Source: Nissolia schottii (Eukaryota > Streptophyta > Magnoliopsida > Fabales > Fabaceae). Taken from it: DNA of 64,000 nt. This document shows positions 45,004 to 60,600 of this stretch, piece after piece. Where the stretch lies: the NCBI GenBank assembly GCA_003254905.1, contig QANU01000247.1:688591-752590 (forward strand), written 5' to 3'. The notes below the pieces were generated by a model that had not been told where the DNA came from, searched no databases, and worked only from the letters and a program-made list of their open reading frames with translations. Position 1 is the first letter of the stretch; each line of letters begins with the position of its first letter. The position numbers and the translations under genes were made by a program.

Positions 45004-46563
45004 TGATAAGTGCCCAATTTACGCAAATTTGCTCATTTAAAAAGGCACTTATTTGCTTATGTTTTAACAAATTATCTAACTTAATCCCCATATTTTGTAG
45101 GTTATTAATATATTTTGAAGAATGGATGCAACCAGAAATAACAAGGAATAATCCTATAGAAGAATGGAGAAAAAGGCAAAAGCGGAAAAGAAGTTAAAAG
45201 ATGAAATCAGTAAAGGACCGCTCAGTGCAAGGTCAAGCTCGCTCAGCGCAGAAGAACATAATCGCCCAGCGGATGAGTGTTAATCGCTCAGCGTCCAAGA
45301 AAAGAATCACTCAGCGAGACAACCCTTATCGCTGAGCGAAAGTACGGTGACAGCCACTTGCAGCGGCGCATTAAATGCTCCAGGCTGGCAGCCTGGCATG
45401 GCGGCGCCGCCTTGAAAATCTGCCGGAGCATTTATTACTCCGCGTGTAATCATTACGCCGCTCAGCGATGGAACAAGGCCGGTCAGCAATAAAGCCTGAA
45501 TCGCTCAGCGGTGGCACAAAAACTGCTGAGCGATGGACCCAAATTTTGCCTATAAATAAGAGGAGACCATGCCATTCCAAACCCATCTCTCAACCATCCC
45601 TTCCCCCCACAAAAACTTCATTCTTCCACATTTCTTTTATACTTTTTAGCTTAGTTTAGGATTAGGAACAAAGAGGAGGCTTGTGAAGGAGCCGGGAGAT
45701 CAAAGAAGCTTGGCGAAGCCGCTGTCATGACGGCGTGAGTACGTGTCATGGTAAGCGTCCAAACCTTGCCTCCGAGATACTCTTGTAAGATGGATTCCTA
45801 ATCCTCTTTTTGTTGGGATTTTGGTCATTATTATAGTTTGCTTGTATCTATGTAACTATTGCATATGAATCTATCTATTTCTATTGATTCGTTTGAATAA
45901 TTTTATGCCTAATGCTAGTTTTGTTTAGTGTTTTGATCTTGGCTTGAGGCTTAGTTGTATGAACGAGAGTTATATTAATTAAGTTGTAACCAAGTTAAGA
46001 TTAATCCGCTATTCTAAGCTAGATTCATGACTTGAACATTGTGAACGAATAGTTACAACTATTAGAGTCGGATCTAAATCATTCATCTAACCTTGTCACC
46101 GTAACGGGGCTAGAAGTTAGCCGCTTTAACATCTGGAATAATTCTGGCGTACTTGTTAAGGTTGTGCAAGAAATTAACAAACTTAACAACGGAAACCTGT
46201 GATTTTTTCATATGCGAAAGCAATGTAAGAGATAAGACCTGGTGGCGGGCAATCAAGGAAATGATAATTCTGTGTAATGAGTAAATGGATGCATGAAACT
46301 ATAATATGATTAAAATTCCCAACAAGCTCCGAAAATACCTCTAATTTGTTTCCTATTTACTTTTATGTTGTTTATTTATTTATTTAGTTTAGTAAAACAA
46401 ATTATCAGATCCTTCACTTCATTGTTTAATTAAACGAACTCAAGAACGGTATTTTTGCAACTCTCTGTGGATTCGACTATACCCGACTATACTGCAATTG
46501 GATCCCTTGTGGATCTGAAAGCCGTAAAGTATGTATATATTTAATTTGAACGACAAAAGCCCA
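45004..46563 (+). repeat. 3' LTR of the Athila/Tat-like element, about 1.56 kb
   Basis: It starts TGATAAGTGCCCAATTTACG after the polypurine tract. A TATA box sits in GCCTATAAATAAGAGG (TATAAATA at 45551-45558). The late block CTCTCTGTGGATTCGAC (about 46460) is typical of these LTRs. The end is placed at AACGACAAAAGCCCA (46563) because it is the best CA end, but the partner LTR is not available to confirm it. Confidence 0.65.
45218..45532. repeat. Cluster of CGCTCAGCG/CGCTGAGCG motifs in the Athila/Tat-like LTR
   Basis: About eight copies of CGCTCAGCG or close variants occur at 45218, 45240, 45263 (CGCCCAGCGG), 45285, 45308, 45330 (inverted), 45458, 45502 and 45523 (inverted). They lie immediately upstream of this LTR's TATA box. 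The same motif is clustered in the other LTR family at 9341-9437. Confidence 0.75.
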
Positions 46564-46647
46564 GATAAGCTTTCTACGAGCTTGGCCCAGTTGTGACAAA
46601 ACCTAAGCTGTGTCAAGATTGGAGAAAGTGGTTAAACAGGCTTTCAT

Positions 46648-49600
46648 CATCCAATTATCCAACCATGATTTCTTGAGCAATACGAGTCATCAAAATATCC
46701 CTCAAATGTTATTCGGGTCATACGACTCCTCGAATAATCCCACAAATATTTAGATGGTCATATTGGTAACCTAATCATCCCATCTAAAGATTTCTAATAA
46801 AACGGGCCATTCAGTAAAGGGTTATATAAGCCATCAAATTATCCAACCATCATTTCTCGAACAATTTGGGTCATCAAAATATCCTTCAAATGTTATTTGG
46901 GTCAGACGAGTCATCGAATAATCCCACAAATATTTAGATGGCCATATAGGTAACCTAATCATCTCACCATAAATTTTCGAATAATAAGGGCCATCGGATA
47001 AAGCGCCATATAAGCAATCCAATTTTTCAACCATGATTTTTAGAGTATTCTGGTCATCAAAATATCCCTCAAATGCTATTCGGGTCATACGGGCCATCGA
47101 ATAATCCCACAAATATTTGGGGGGTCGCATAACCCATCCAATAATCCTACCGCAAATTGTCGAATAATAAGGGTCATCGAATAGAGGGCCATCAAAATAT
47201 CCCTCAAATGTTATTCGGGTCATCGAATATTCCCACAAATATTTGGAAGGTCACACAAGCCATCCAATTATCCCACCATAAATTTTCAAAAAATATGGGT
47301 CTTTCAATAAAGGGTCATATAAGCCATCCAATTATCCAACCATGATTTCTCGAGCAATACGAGTCATCAAAATATCCCTCAAATGTTATTCGGGTCAAAC
47401 GAGTCCTCGAATAATCCCACAATTATTTAGATGATCATATTGGTAACCTAATCATCCCACCCAAAGATTTCGAATTAAACGGGTCATCGAATAGAGGGTC
47501 ATAGAAGCCGTCAAATTATCCAACCATCATTTCTCGAAGAATAGGTCAAAAAAATATCCTTCAAATGTTATTCGGGTCAGACGAGTCATTGAATAATCCC
47601 ACAAATATTTAGATGGTCATATTGGTAACCTAGTCATCCCACCATAAATTTTTGAATAATACGGGGCATCGAGTAAAGGGCCATATAAGCAATCCAATTT
47701 TTCAACCATGATTTTTCGAGTATTCTAGTCATCAAAATATCCCTCAAATGATATTTGGGTCATATGGGTCAACGAATAATCCCACAAATATTTGGGGGTC
47801 ACATAAACCATCCAATAATTCAACCATAAATTGTCGAATAATAAGGGTCATCGAATAGAGGGCCATCAAAATATCCCTCAAATGTTATTCGGGTCATCGA
47901 ATATTCCCACAAATATGTGGATGGTCATATAAACCATCCAATTATCCCACCATAAATTTTTGAACAATATGGGTCATTCAATAGAGGGTCATATAAGCCA
48001 TCCAATTATCCAACCATGATTTCTCGAGCAATACGAGTCATCAAAATATCCCTCAAATGTTATTCGGGTCATATGACTCCTCGAATAATCCCACAAATAT
48101 TTAGATGGTCATATTGGTAACCTCATCATCCCATCTAAAGATTTCTAATAAAGCGGGTCATCCAATAAAGGGTCATATAAGCCATCAAATTATCCAACTA
48201 TCATTTCTCGAACAATTTGGGTACTCAAAATATCCTTCAAATGTTATTCGGGTCAGACAAGTCAATGAATAATCTCACAAATATTTACATGGTCATATTG
48301 GTAACCTAATCATCCCATCTAAAGATTTCAAATAAAACGGGCCATCGAATAAAGGGTCATATAAGCCATGAAATTATCCAACCATCATTTCTTGAACAAT
48401 TTGGGTACTCAAAATATCCCTCAAATGTTATTCGGGTCAGACAAGTCATCGAATAATCCCACAAATATTTAGATGGCCATATTGGTAACCTAATCATCCC
48501 ACCATAAATTTTCGAATAATAAGGGCCATCAGTTAACGGTCCATATAAGCAATCCAATCTTTCAACCATGATTTTTCGAGCATTCTGGTAATCAAAATAT
48601 CCCTCAAATGCTATTCGGGTCATACGGGTCATCGAATAATCCCACAAATATTTGGGGGGTCACATAAACCATTCAATAATCCCACCATAAATTTTTGAAT
48701 AATAAGAGTCATCGAATAGAGGGCCATCAAAATATCCCTCAAATGTTATATCGGTCATCGAATATTCCCACAAATTTGTGGATGGTCATATAAACCATCC
48801 AATTATCCCACCAAAAATTTTCGAACAAGACGCGTCATTCAATAGGGGGTCATATAAGCCATCCAATTATCCAACTATGATTTTTCGAGCAATACGAGTC
48901 ATCAAAATATCCATTAAATGTTATTCGGGTCATACGAGTCCTCGAATAATCCCACAAATATTCAGATGGTCATATTGGTAACCTAATCATCCCATCTAAA
49001 GATTTCTAATAAAACAGGCCATCGAATAAAGGTTCATATAACCCATGAAATTATCCAACCATCATTTCTCGAACAATTTGGGTACTCAAAATATCCTTCA
49101 AATGTTATTCGGGTCAGACGAGTCATTGAATAATCCCACAAATATTTAGATGGCCATATTGGTAACCTAATCATCCCACCATAAATTTTTGAATAATAAG
49201 GGCCATCGATTAAAATGCCATATAAGCAATCCAATTTTTTAACCATGATTTTTCGAGTATTGTGGACATCAAAATATCCCACAAATGCTATTCGGGTCAT
49301 ACGGGTCTTCGAATAATCCCACAAATATTTGGGGGGTCTCATAAACCATCCAATAATCCCACCATAAATTTCGAATAGCAAGGGTCATCGAATAGATGAC
49401 TATCAAAATATCCCTCAAATGTTATTCAGCCCATTGAATATTCCCACAAATATTTGGAAGGTCGTATAAACCATCCAATTATCCCACCATAAATTTTTAA
49501 ACAGTACAGGTCATTCAATAGAGGGTCATATAAGCCATCGAATTATCCAACCATGATTTCTAGAGCAATACGAGTCATCAAAATATCCTTCAAGTGTTAT

Positions 49601-52600
49601 TCAGGTCATATCAGTCCTTGAATAGTCTCACAAATATTTGGATGGTCATATTGGTAACCTAATCATCCCATCTAAAGATTTCGAATAAAATGGGCCATCG
49701 AATAAAGGGTCATATAAGCCATCAAATTATTGAACCATCATTTCTCGAACAATTTGGGTCATCAAAACATCCTTCAAATGTTACTCGGGTCAGACGAGTC
49801 ATCGAATAATCCCACAAATATTTAGATGGTCAAATTGGTAACCTAATCATCCCACCATAAATTTTCGAATAATAAGGGCCATCGGCTAAAGGGCCATATA
49901 AACAATCCAATTTTTCAACCATGATTTTTCGAGTATTCCGGTCATCAAAATATCCCACAAATGCTATTCTGGTTATACGGGTCATCGAATAATCCCACAA
50001 ATATTTGGGGGGTCACATAAACCATCCAATAATCCCACCATAAATTTTCGAATAGTAAGGGTCATCGAATAGATGACCATCAAAATATCCCACAAATGTT
50101 AGTCGGGTCATCGAATATTCCCACAAATATTTGGAAGCTCGTATAAACCATCCAATTATCCCACCATAAATTTTCGAACAATATGGGTCATTCAATAGAG
50201 GGTCATATAAGCCATCCAATTATCCAACCATGATTTCTCGAGCAATACGAGTCATCAAAATATCCCACAAATATTTAGATGGTCATATTGGTAACCTAAT
50301 CATCCCACCATAAATTTTTGAATAATACGGGCCACTGGATAAAGGGCCATACAAGCAATCCAATTTTTCAACCATGATTTTTCGAGTATTCTTGTCATCA
50401 AAATATCCCTCAAATGCGATTCGAGTCATGCGGTTCATCGAATAATCCCACAAATATTTGGGAGGTCACATAAAGCATCCAATAATTCTACCATAAATTT
50501 TCGAATAATAAGGGTCATCGAATAGAGGGCCATCAAAATATCCCTCAAATGTTGTTTGGGTCATCGACTATTCCCACAAATATCTAGAAGTTCATATAAA
50601 CCATCCAATTATCCCACCATAAATTTTCGAACAATACGGGTCATTCAATAGAGGGTCATATAAGCCATCCAATTATCCAATCATGATTTCTCGAGCAATA
50701 CGAGTCATCAAAATATCCCTCAAATGTTATTCGGGTTATACGAGTCCTCGAATAATCCCACAAATATTTAGATGGTCATATTGGTAACCTAATCATCCCA
50801 TCTAAAGATTTCAAATAAAACGGGCCATCGAATAAAGGGTTATATAAGCCATCAAATTATCCGACCATCATTTCTCGAACAATTTGGATCAGCAAAACAT
50901 CGTTCAAATGTTATTCGGGTCAGATGAGTCATCGAATAATCCAAAAATATTTAGATGGTCATATTGGTAACCTAATCATCCCACCATAAATTTTTGAATA
51001 ATACGGGCCACTGGATAAAGGGCCATATAAGCAATCCAATTTTTCAACCATGATTTTTCGAGTATTCTTGTCATCAATGTATCCCTCAAATGCTATTCGG
51101 GTCATACGGTTCATCGAATAATCTGACAAATATTTGGGAGGTCACATAAACCATCCAATAACTCCACCATAAATTTTCTAATAATAAGGGTCATTGAATA
51201 GAGGGCTGTCAAAATATCCCAGGTCAAATATTTGGAAGGTCATATAAACCATCCAATTATCCCACCATAATTTTTCGAACAATACGGGTCATTCAATAGA
51301 GGGTCATATAAGCCATCCAATTATCCAACCATGATTTCTCGAGCAATACGAATCATCAAAATATCCCTCAAGCGTTATTCGGGTCATACGAGTCCTTGAA
51401 TAATCTCACAAATATTTAGATGGTCGTATTGGTAACCTAATCATCCCATCTAAAGATTTCGAATAAAATGGGTCATCGAATAAAGGGTCATATAGGCCAT
51501 CAAATTATCCAACCATCATTTCTCGAACAATTTGGGTCAACAAAACATCCTTCAAATGTTATTCGGGTCAGACGAGTCATCGAATAATCCCACAAATATT
51601 TATATGGTCATATTGGTAACCTAATCATCCCACCATAAATTTTTGAATAATACGGGCCATCCGATAAAGGGCCATATAAGCAATCCAATTTTTCAACCAT
51701 GATTTTTCGAGTATTCTGGTCATCAAAATATCCCTCAAATGTTATTCGAGTCATACGGGTCATCAAATAAACCCCCAGATATTTCGGGGGTCACAGAAAC
51801 CATCCAATAATCCCACCATAAATTTTTGAATAATAAGGGTCATCGAATAGAGGGCCATCAAAATATCTCTCAAATGTTATTCGGGTCATTGAATATTCCC
51901 ACAAATATGTGGATGGTCATATAAACCATCCAATTATCCCACAATAAATTTTTGAACAATACGGGTCATTCAATAGAGGGTCATATAAGTCATCCAATTA
52001 TCCAACCATGATTTCTGGAGCAATAGGAGTTATCAAAATATCCCTCAAATGTTATTTGAGTTGTACGAGTCGTCGAATAATCCCACAAATATTTAGATGG
52101 TCATATTGGTAACCTAATCATCCCATCTAAAGATTTTGAATAAAACGGGACATCGAATAAAGGGTCATATAAGCCATCAAATTATCCAGCCATCATTTCT
52201 CGAACAAGTTGGGTCATCAAAATATCCTTCAAATGTTATTCAGATCAGACGCGTTATCGAATATTTCCACAAATATTTAGCCGGTCATATTGGTAACCTA
52301 ATCATCCCACCATAAATTTTCGAATAATACAGGCCATCGGATAAAGGGCCATATAAGCAATCCAATTTTTCAACGATGATTTTTCGAGCATTTTGGTCAT
52401 CAAAATATCCCTCAAATGATATTCGGGTCATATGGGTCATCGAATAATCCCACAAATATTTGGGGGTCACATAAACCATCCAATAATCCTACCATAAATT
52501 TTTGAATAATAAGGTTCATCGAATAGACGGCCATCAAAATATCCCTCAAATGTTATTCAGGTCATCGAATATTTCCACAAATATGTGGATGGTCATATAA

Positions 52601-55600
52601 ACCATCCAATTATCCCACATAAATTATCGAACAATACGGGTCATTCAATAGAGGGTCATATAAGTCATCCAATTATCTAACCATGGTTTCTTGAGCAATA
52701 CGAGTTATCAAAATATCCCTCAAATGTTATTCGAGTTGTACGAGTCCTCGAATAATCCCACAAATATTTAGATGGTCATATTGGTAACCTAATCATCCGA
52801 TCTAAAGATTTGGAATAAAACGGGCCATCGAATAAAGGGTCATATAAGCCATCAAATTATCCAACCATCATTTCTCGAACAATTTGGGTCATCAAAATAT
52901 CCTTCACATGTTATTCGGGTCAGACCAATCATCGAATAATCCCACAAATATTTAAATGGTCATATTGGTAACCTAATCATCCCACCATAAATTTTTGAAT
53001 AATACGGGCCACTAGATAATGGGCCATATAAGCAATCCAATTTTTCAACCATGATTTTTCGAATATTCTGGTCAGCAAAATATCCCTCAAATGCTATTCG
53101 GGTCATACGGTTCATCGAATAATCGCACAAATATTTGGGAGGTCACATAAACCATCCAATAATTCCACCATAAATTTTCAAATAATAAGGGTCATCGAAT
53201 TGAGGGCCATCAAAATATCCCTCAAATGTTATTCGGGTCATCAAATATTCCCACAAATATGTGGATGGTCATATCAACCATCCAATTATCCCACCATAAA
53301 TTTTTGAAGAATACGGTCATTTAATAGAGGGTCATATAAGTCATCCAGTTATCCAACCATGACTTCTCGAGCAATACGAGTGATCAAAATATCCCTCAAG
53401 TGTTATTCGGGTCATACGAGTCCTCGAATAATCTCAAAACTATTTAGATGGTCGAATTGGTAACCTAATCATCCCATCTAAAGATTTCAAATAAAACGGG
53501 TTATCGAATAAATGGTCATATAAGCTATCAAATTATCCAACCATCATTTTTCGAACAATTTGGGTCATCAAAACATCCTTCAAATGTTATTCGGGTCAGA
53601 CGAGTCATCGAATAATCCCACAAATATTTAGATGGTCATATGGGTAACCTAATCATCCCACCATAAATTTTTGAATAATACTGGCCACTGGATAAAGGGC
53701 CATACAAGCAATCCAATTTTCAACCATGATTTTTCGAGTATTCTTGTCATCAAAATATCCCTCAAATGCTATTCGGGTCATACGGTTCATCGAATAATCC
53801 CACATATATTTGGGAGGTCACATAAAGCATCCAATAATTCTACCATAAATTTTCGAATAATAAGGGTCATTGAATAGAGGGCCATCAAAATATCCCTCAA
53901 ATGTTATTCGGGACATCGAATATTCCCACAAATATTTGGAAGGTCATATAAACCATCCAATTATCCCACCATAAGTTTTTGAACAATACGGGTCATTCAA
54001 TAGAGGGTCATATAAGCCATCCAATTATCCAACCATGATTTCTCGAGCAATACGACTCATCAAAATATCCCTCAAGTGTTATTCAGGTCATACGAGTCCT
54101 CGAATAATCTCAAAAATATTTAGATGGTCGTATTGGTAACCTAATCATCCCATCTAAAGATTTTGAATAAAATGGGTCATCGAATAAAGGGTCATATAAG
54201 CCATCAAATTATCCAACCATCATTTCTCGAACAATTTGGGTCATCAAAACATCCTTCAAATGTTATTCGGGTCAGACGAGTCATCGAATAATCCCACAAA
54301 TATTTAGATGGTCATATTGGTAACCTAATCATCCCACCATAAATTTTTGAATAATACGGGCCACTAGATAAACGGCCATATAAGCAATCCAATTTTTCAA
54401 CCATGATTTTTTGACTATTCTGGTCATCAAAATATCCCTCAATTGCTATTCGGGTCATACGGTTCATCGACTAATCCCACAAATATTTGGGGGTCACATA
54501 AACCATCCAATTATCTCACCATAAATTTTCGAACAATACGGGTCATTCAATAGAGGGGCATATAAGTCATCCAATTATCCAACCATGATTGCCCGAGCAA
54601 TACGAGTCCTCAAAATATCATTCACATGTTATTCGGGTCAGACCAATCATCGAATATTCCCACAAATATTTAGATGGTCATATTGGTAACCTAATCATCC
54701 CACCATAAATTTTTCAATAATATGGGCCATCGGATAAAGGGTCATATAAGCAATCTAATTTTTCAACCATGATTTTTCGAGTATTTTGGTCATCAAAATA
54801 TCCCTCAAATGATATTCAGGTCATATGGGTCATTGAATAATCCCACAAATATTTGGGGGTCACGTAAACCATCCAATAATCCTACCATAAATTTTCGAAT
54901 AATAAGGGTCATCGAATTGAGGGCCATCAAAATATCCCTCAAATGTTATTCGGGACATCGAATATTCCCACAAATATTTGGAACGTCATATAAACCATCC
55001 AATTATCCCACCATAAGTTTTCGAACAATACGGGTCATTCAATAGAGGGTCATATAAGCCATCCAATTATCCAACCATGATTTCTCGAGCAATACGACTC
55101 ATCAAAATATCCCTCAAGTGTTATTCGGGTCATACGAGTCCTCGAATAATCTCAAAAATATTTAGATGGACGTATTGGTAACCTAATCATCCCATCTAAA
55201 GATTTTGAATAAAACGGGTCATCGAATAAAGGGTCATATAAGCCATCAAATTATCCAACCATCATTTCTCGAACAATTTGGGTCATCAAAACATCCTTCA
55301 AATGTTATTCGGGTCAGACGAGTCATCGAATAATCCCACAAATATTTAGATGGTCATATTGGTAACCTAATCATCCCACCATAAATTTTTGAATAATACG
55401 GGCCACTAGATAAACGGCCATATAAGCAATCCAATTTTTCAACCATGATTTTTTGACTATTCTGGTCATCAAAATATCCCTCAATTGCTATTCGGGTCAT
55501 ACGGTTCATCGACTAATCCCACAAATATTTGGGGGTCACATAGACCATCCAATAATCCCACCATAAATTTTCGAATAATAAGGGTCATCGAATAGAGGGC

Positions 55601-57601
55601 CATCAAAATATCCCTCAAATGTTATTCGGGTCATCGAATATTCCCACAAATATTTGGAAGGTTACATAAACCATCCAATTATCTCACCATAAATTTTCGA
55701 ACAATACGGGTCATTCAATAGAGGGGCATATAAGTCATCCAATTATCCAACCATGATTTCCCGAGCAACACGAGTCATCAAAATATCCCTCAAATGATAT
55801 TCGGGTCATACGAGTCCTCGAATAATCCCACAAATATTTAGATGGTCATATTGGTAACCTAATCATCCCACCATCAATTTTTGAATAATACGGGCCATCG
55901 GAAAGGGCCATATAGGCAATCCAATTTTTCAACCATGATTTTCCGAGTATTCTGGTCATCAAAATATCCCTCAAATGCTATTCGGGTCATACGGTTCATC
56001 GAATAATCCCACAAATATTTGGAGGGTCATATATACCATCCAATAATCTTACCATAAATTTTTGAATAATAAGGTCATCGAGTAGAGGGCCATCAAAATA
56101 TCCCTCAAATGTTATTCGGGTAATCGAATATTCCTACAAATATTTGGAAGGTCATATAAATCATCCAATCATCCCACCATAAATTGTCAAACAATACGGA
56201 TCATTCAATAGAGGGTCATATAAGCCATCCAATTATCCAACCATGATTTCTCGAGCAATACGAGTCATCAAAATATCCCTCAAGTGTTATTCGGGTCATA
56301 AGAGTCCTCGAATAATCCCACAACTATTTAGATGGTCGAATTGGTAACCTAATCATCCCATCTAAAGATTTCAAATAAAACTAAGCCTTCAAATTATCCA
56401 ACCATCATTTCTCGAACAATTTGGGTCATCAAAACATCCTTCAAATATTATTCGGGTCAGACGAGTCATCGAATTATCCCACAAATATTTAGGGGTCACA
56501 TAAACCATCCTATAATCCCACCATAAATTTTCAAATATTTAGATGGTCATATTGGTAACCTAATCATCCCACCATAAATTTTTGAATAATACGGCCATTG
56601 GATGAAGGGCCATACAAGCAATCCAATTTTTTAACCATGATTTTTTGAGTATTCTGGTCATCAAAATATCCCTCAAATCCTATTCGGGTCATACGGTTCA
56701 TCGACTAATCCCACAAATATTTAGGGGTCACATAAACCATCCTATAATCCCACCATAAATTTTCAAATAATAAGGGTCATCGAATAGAGGGCCATCAAAA
56801 TATCCCTCAAATGTTATTCGGGTCATCGAATATTCCCACAAATATTTGGAAGGTCACATAAACCATCCAATTATCCCACCATAAATTTTCGAACAATACG
56901 GGTCATTCAATAGAGGGGCATATAAGTCATCCAATAATCCAACCATGATTTCTCGAGCAATACGAGTCATCAAAATATCCTTCAAGTGTTATTCGGGTCA
57001 TACGAGTTCTCGAATAATCTCACAAATATTTAGATGGTCATATTGGTAACCTAATCACCCCATCTAAATATTTCTAAGAAAACGGGCCATCGAATAAAGG
57101 GTCATATAAGCCATCAAAATATCCAACCATCATTTCTCAAACAATTTGGGTTATCAAAACATCATTCAAATGTTTTTCGGGTCAGACGAGTCATCAAATA
57201 ATCCCACAAATATTTAGATGGTCATATTGGTAACCTAATCATCCCACCATAAATTTTTGAATAATACGGGCCATTGGATAATGGGCCATATAAGCAATCC
57301 AATTTTTCAACCATGATTTTTCGAATATTCTGGTCAGCAAAATATCCCTCAAATGCTATTCGGGTCATACGGTTCATCGAATAATCGCACAAATATTTGG
57401 GAGGTCACATAAACCATCCAATAATTCCACCATAAATTTTCAAATAATAAGGGTCATCGAACAGAGGGCCATCAAAATATCCCTCAAATGTTATTCGGGT
57501 CATCGAATATTCCCACAAATATTTGGAAGGTCATATAAACCATCTAATTATTCCACCATAAGTTTTCGAACAATACGGGTCATTCAATAGAGGGTCATAT
57601 G
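46648..57601. repeat. Satellite DNA array, higher-order unit about 676 bp made of four related subunits
   Basis: A tandem array in which the phrase TCAAAATATCCCTCAAATG and the phrase CGAATAATCCCACAAATATT return in every subunit. The anchor CCAACCATGATTTCTCGAG recurs at about 46659, 47336, 48010, 48871, 49547, 50224, 50687, 51325, 52002, 52677, 53353 and 54029. Most steps are 674-677 bp. Within one unit, subunits measure about 184, 184, 134 and 175 bp. One unit carries an extra 184-bp subunit (861 bp, from 48010) and one is shortened (463 bp, from 50224). Roughly 16 units are present. Open frames here are accidental. The array starts just after the Athila/Tat-like LTR and is interrupted at 57602. 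Confidence 0.95.
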
Positions 57602-60600
57602 TGAAACACCCTAGCTAACTGTTTACCCGTACGTAGTAAACAATGCTCACTAGGTTGTTTTCTACCTGATTGGAATACCTTAGTCCATTGCTATCTTTCG
57701 AAAATAGTTGTTTAAGAAAATAGGGACCAATTTTAAACTTTGCATTTGCATTGCATAATTACTAAAATAGAGCCGTGTGTCGGAAAGAATAAATATATCA
57801 AGCGGTAAAGCCCTTAGGCTTAGCAAATAACCGTCTGATAATAATAAAGCATACAAGATACATCCATCTGGTCCATACCACAGTCATGTAGTTATTATAA
57901 TAGATAATATACAAGCAACATGTTCAACATGTACAATAAATAACATTAAAATACAAGGGCTAACTGTAGCATTTCCCAGTTTACCCCTAACAGAGTAATA
58001 ACTACCGCTATTTCTGGTGTCCCTGTCTGGTTCTGACCGCCTCATAGCTCCTTGGCCCGTTTGGGATCATCCTCGTAGTATGAGTCGTCCCCTGTTCCTA
58101 AAGTCATAGGGTAGTGGGGGTGAGAACAGTAGGTTCTCAGTGGAAATAACTCTAGTACCTGTATCTCGCGTTTCATTAGGTCGGACTTCAGGCCGCTCAG
58201 AGATCTCTAAGTGAACATGCATACTAAATATCCTACTGATTATTATCTAGCCTAAGTTCTGAACGGCTTTATCTACATTACTAGGTGACATGGGAACTAC
58301 TCTTGCTTACTACATTCTCGTGCTGATTAACATTACGTTTACATACATAGCCGTCTCGAGCGTTCTCTTGACGGTAATCACATAACAGTAGAATCATACA
58401 TTACATCTACTCACACATAACAGAATGCAGAATCATACGGTACCTATACTCATGCATAACAGAATCATCAGAATATGCATAACAGAGTCATCAAAATAAA
58501 CATGACAGAATGATCAGAATATAGCTAGCAGAGTATCCGCATAAACATGATAGAATCATCAGAATAATCATGCCTAACAGAATGTACATGTGCATAACAG
58601 AATAAACATGCTTAATGCGTATGCATAACAGAATAATTGGCTTTTGGTATATATGTTATTCCCACCATAGCATTGCCCTCTTTTGACAACATTATGACGG
58701 AATAACCTCGCACCTCCAGGTGGTCCTCTCTGACCCCTGCGGTGGGCTTCCACCTACCGTGTGCCCCCTCGGGACCCCTCGACAGTGGGCGGATATTGTA
58801 CCTCCACCTAGGCTTGCCCCCGTACGACAATGCAAAGGCATGGTAATCGCACACCTCCAGGTATGCCATATCGACATCACCTGTGGCGGGCTTCCACATT
58901 CAGGATGCCTTGGCCTCTTGAAGTGGGATCATAATTTGGCTCACGTGATCACGACCTTTTTAGCATGTGGCATATAGCCTTTTCAGCATTGGGCATTGGC
59001 CCAGTTCAGCATGTTCAGCAGTTTCAGCATTTCTGTGCCTGCAGCATGTTATATCTTGTTTCCTACGGTTCATTTCAAAATCTTTATTTATCTCAGATTT
59101 ATTTCTAATCCTTTGACTTGGGGTAACATGAATGCATGAAGTACTACAGATTATATCACATACTACATGTAATTCACATGTTCACATACGGTATATACTT
59201 CACATATCCACATACTGCATATATTTCACATATTCCACAGCTTTTACACATATTCCATACATAATAAATCTATCTAGTCCAGGTCACAAGACCCTTCAGA
59301 GTCATCTTCCTAAGCCCTAACATAAATGCTAACATACATAAACATATGTGTAAAGAAACATACACACACACACACAAAATTACATAGTCAAGCATCCACC
59401 ATCAATAGGTGAGGAACTAGAGTTACCCACCTGTGGGAGAGCTGTCCGGTGAGGAAGAAGTGTAGGGGAAGTCGTCCTGTGCCCGGCCCCTTAGCGGGAA
59501 AGTCACAGCGTCCAAAAATAGAATTTCTTCTCTCAGTGCTTACTGAGGCTTCCTACACAGTTCCAACCAGCACAGTTATATTTTCCTAACCTCAATATTT
59601 CTACAAATCCTTCAAGCATCATTAACTCCATATTTTTCTCATAATATTTCTAATTTTTTCTACTCAAAAATACATACATAAATATACAGTTAAAAATCAC
59701 ATAGACAGGGGTGATCAGACTACCCACCTCCAAATCTAGTTTGGAAACGGTAGAAGTGAAGAGGAAAATTCCCTGAACACTTCCATGACGATCTTCCTAT
59801 TTTTCCAGCGTCCGGCAGCATCACAGCAGTGCACGAACGGAGCAGCAAAGCAAAGAAAAATGGAACGAAAAGAAAGAAACAGAAACCGTGAAGCATGAGC
59901 TTCAGGGAAAACAAAGAAATAAAGAACCAAAGAAATGAAGAAAGCCAAGAAATAAAGAAAGGAAACAAAGAAATAAATTGAAGCACAAGGCTTCAGAAGG
60001 AAAGAAAATCAAAGAACAAAGAAAGAAAAATAAAGAAGAAATGGCGTTAGGGAGGAGGGAGAGAACGAAGAAACAAAGAAACAAATAAAGAAGGAAATGT
60101 GGAAATTTTGGTGTCAGGGGTACATACAGCCCCCTTCCACCGCCCACATATATACATATATACTATATTATACTTTTTCTTATTATATATACATATATTA
60201 TACATATTAATATTATTATATTATACTTTTTCTTATAACATAATGGAGTCAGGGGGCAATATGTATATATGGCACCCCCCCACCGTCCTTATACATATAT
60301 ATTTAATATATTATATAACTTTTCTTATTTTATTATATATATATATATATTATATATATTATTATTATATTATTATTATATTATTATTATTATTATTATT
60401 ATTTACTAAGATGATTATATTATATAATAGTATATTTTATGTAAATATCCAACTATGGATAAACATGATCCTGTCAGTCTAATTTTGATCATGCTTGATC
60501 GTGTTTTTGTTGTTCGCAGTCCCGGTACTCCGCNCCAGTGGAGGTATTCGGGGAATTATTATTTTATTAGTATATTTTACGATTACTTTCGGTATTCGGA

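Larger units (their letters stand above)
42985..46563 (+). mobile_element. 3' part of an Athila/Tat-like Ty3/gypsy retrotransposon, truncated at its 5' side
   Basis: GACGTTAAACTAAGCGCTGA and GGGAGGCAACCCAG (about 42994-43032) form a conserved block just after the polyprotein of Athila/Tat elements. A long non-coding 3' region with a purine-rich A/G tract (44345-44530) follows. Next are a polypurine tract AAGTCAGGGGGAG (44991-45003) and an LTR from 45004. No gag, protease, reverse transcriptase or integrase is in the window, so the 5' side is lost or was displaced. At 43380-43480 the phrase GGGAAATTCTGTCC recurs three or four times. Confidence 0.7.

Noticed and set aside
46834..55045. Open frames of 60-134 codons within the satellite (for example MWDYSMTRMTRI-type peptides repeated on the minus strand)
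   Set aside because: They repeat with the satellite unit, end at unit variants, and show no start context or domain. They are by-products of a tandem sequence with few stops in one frame.
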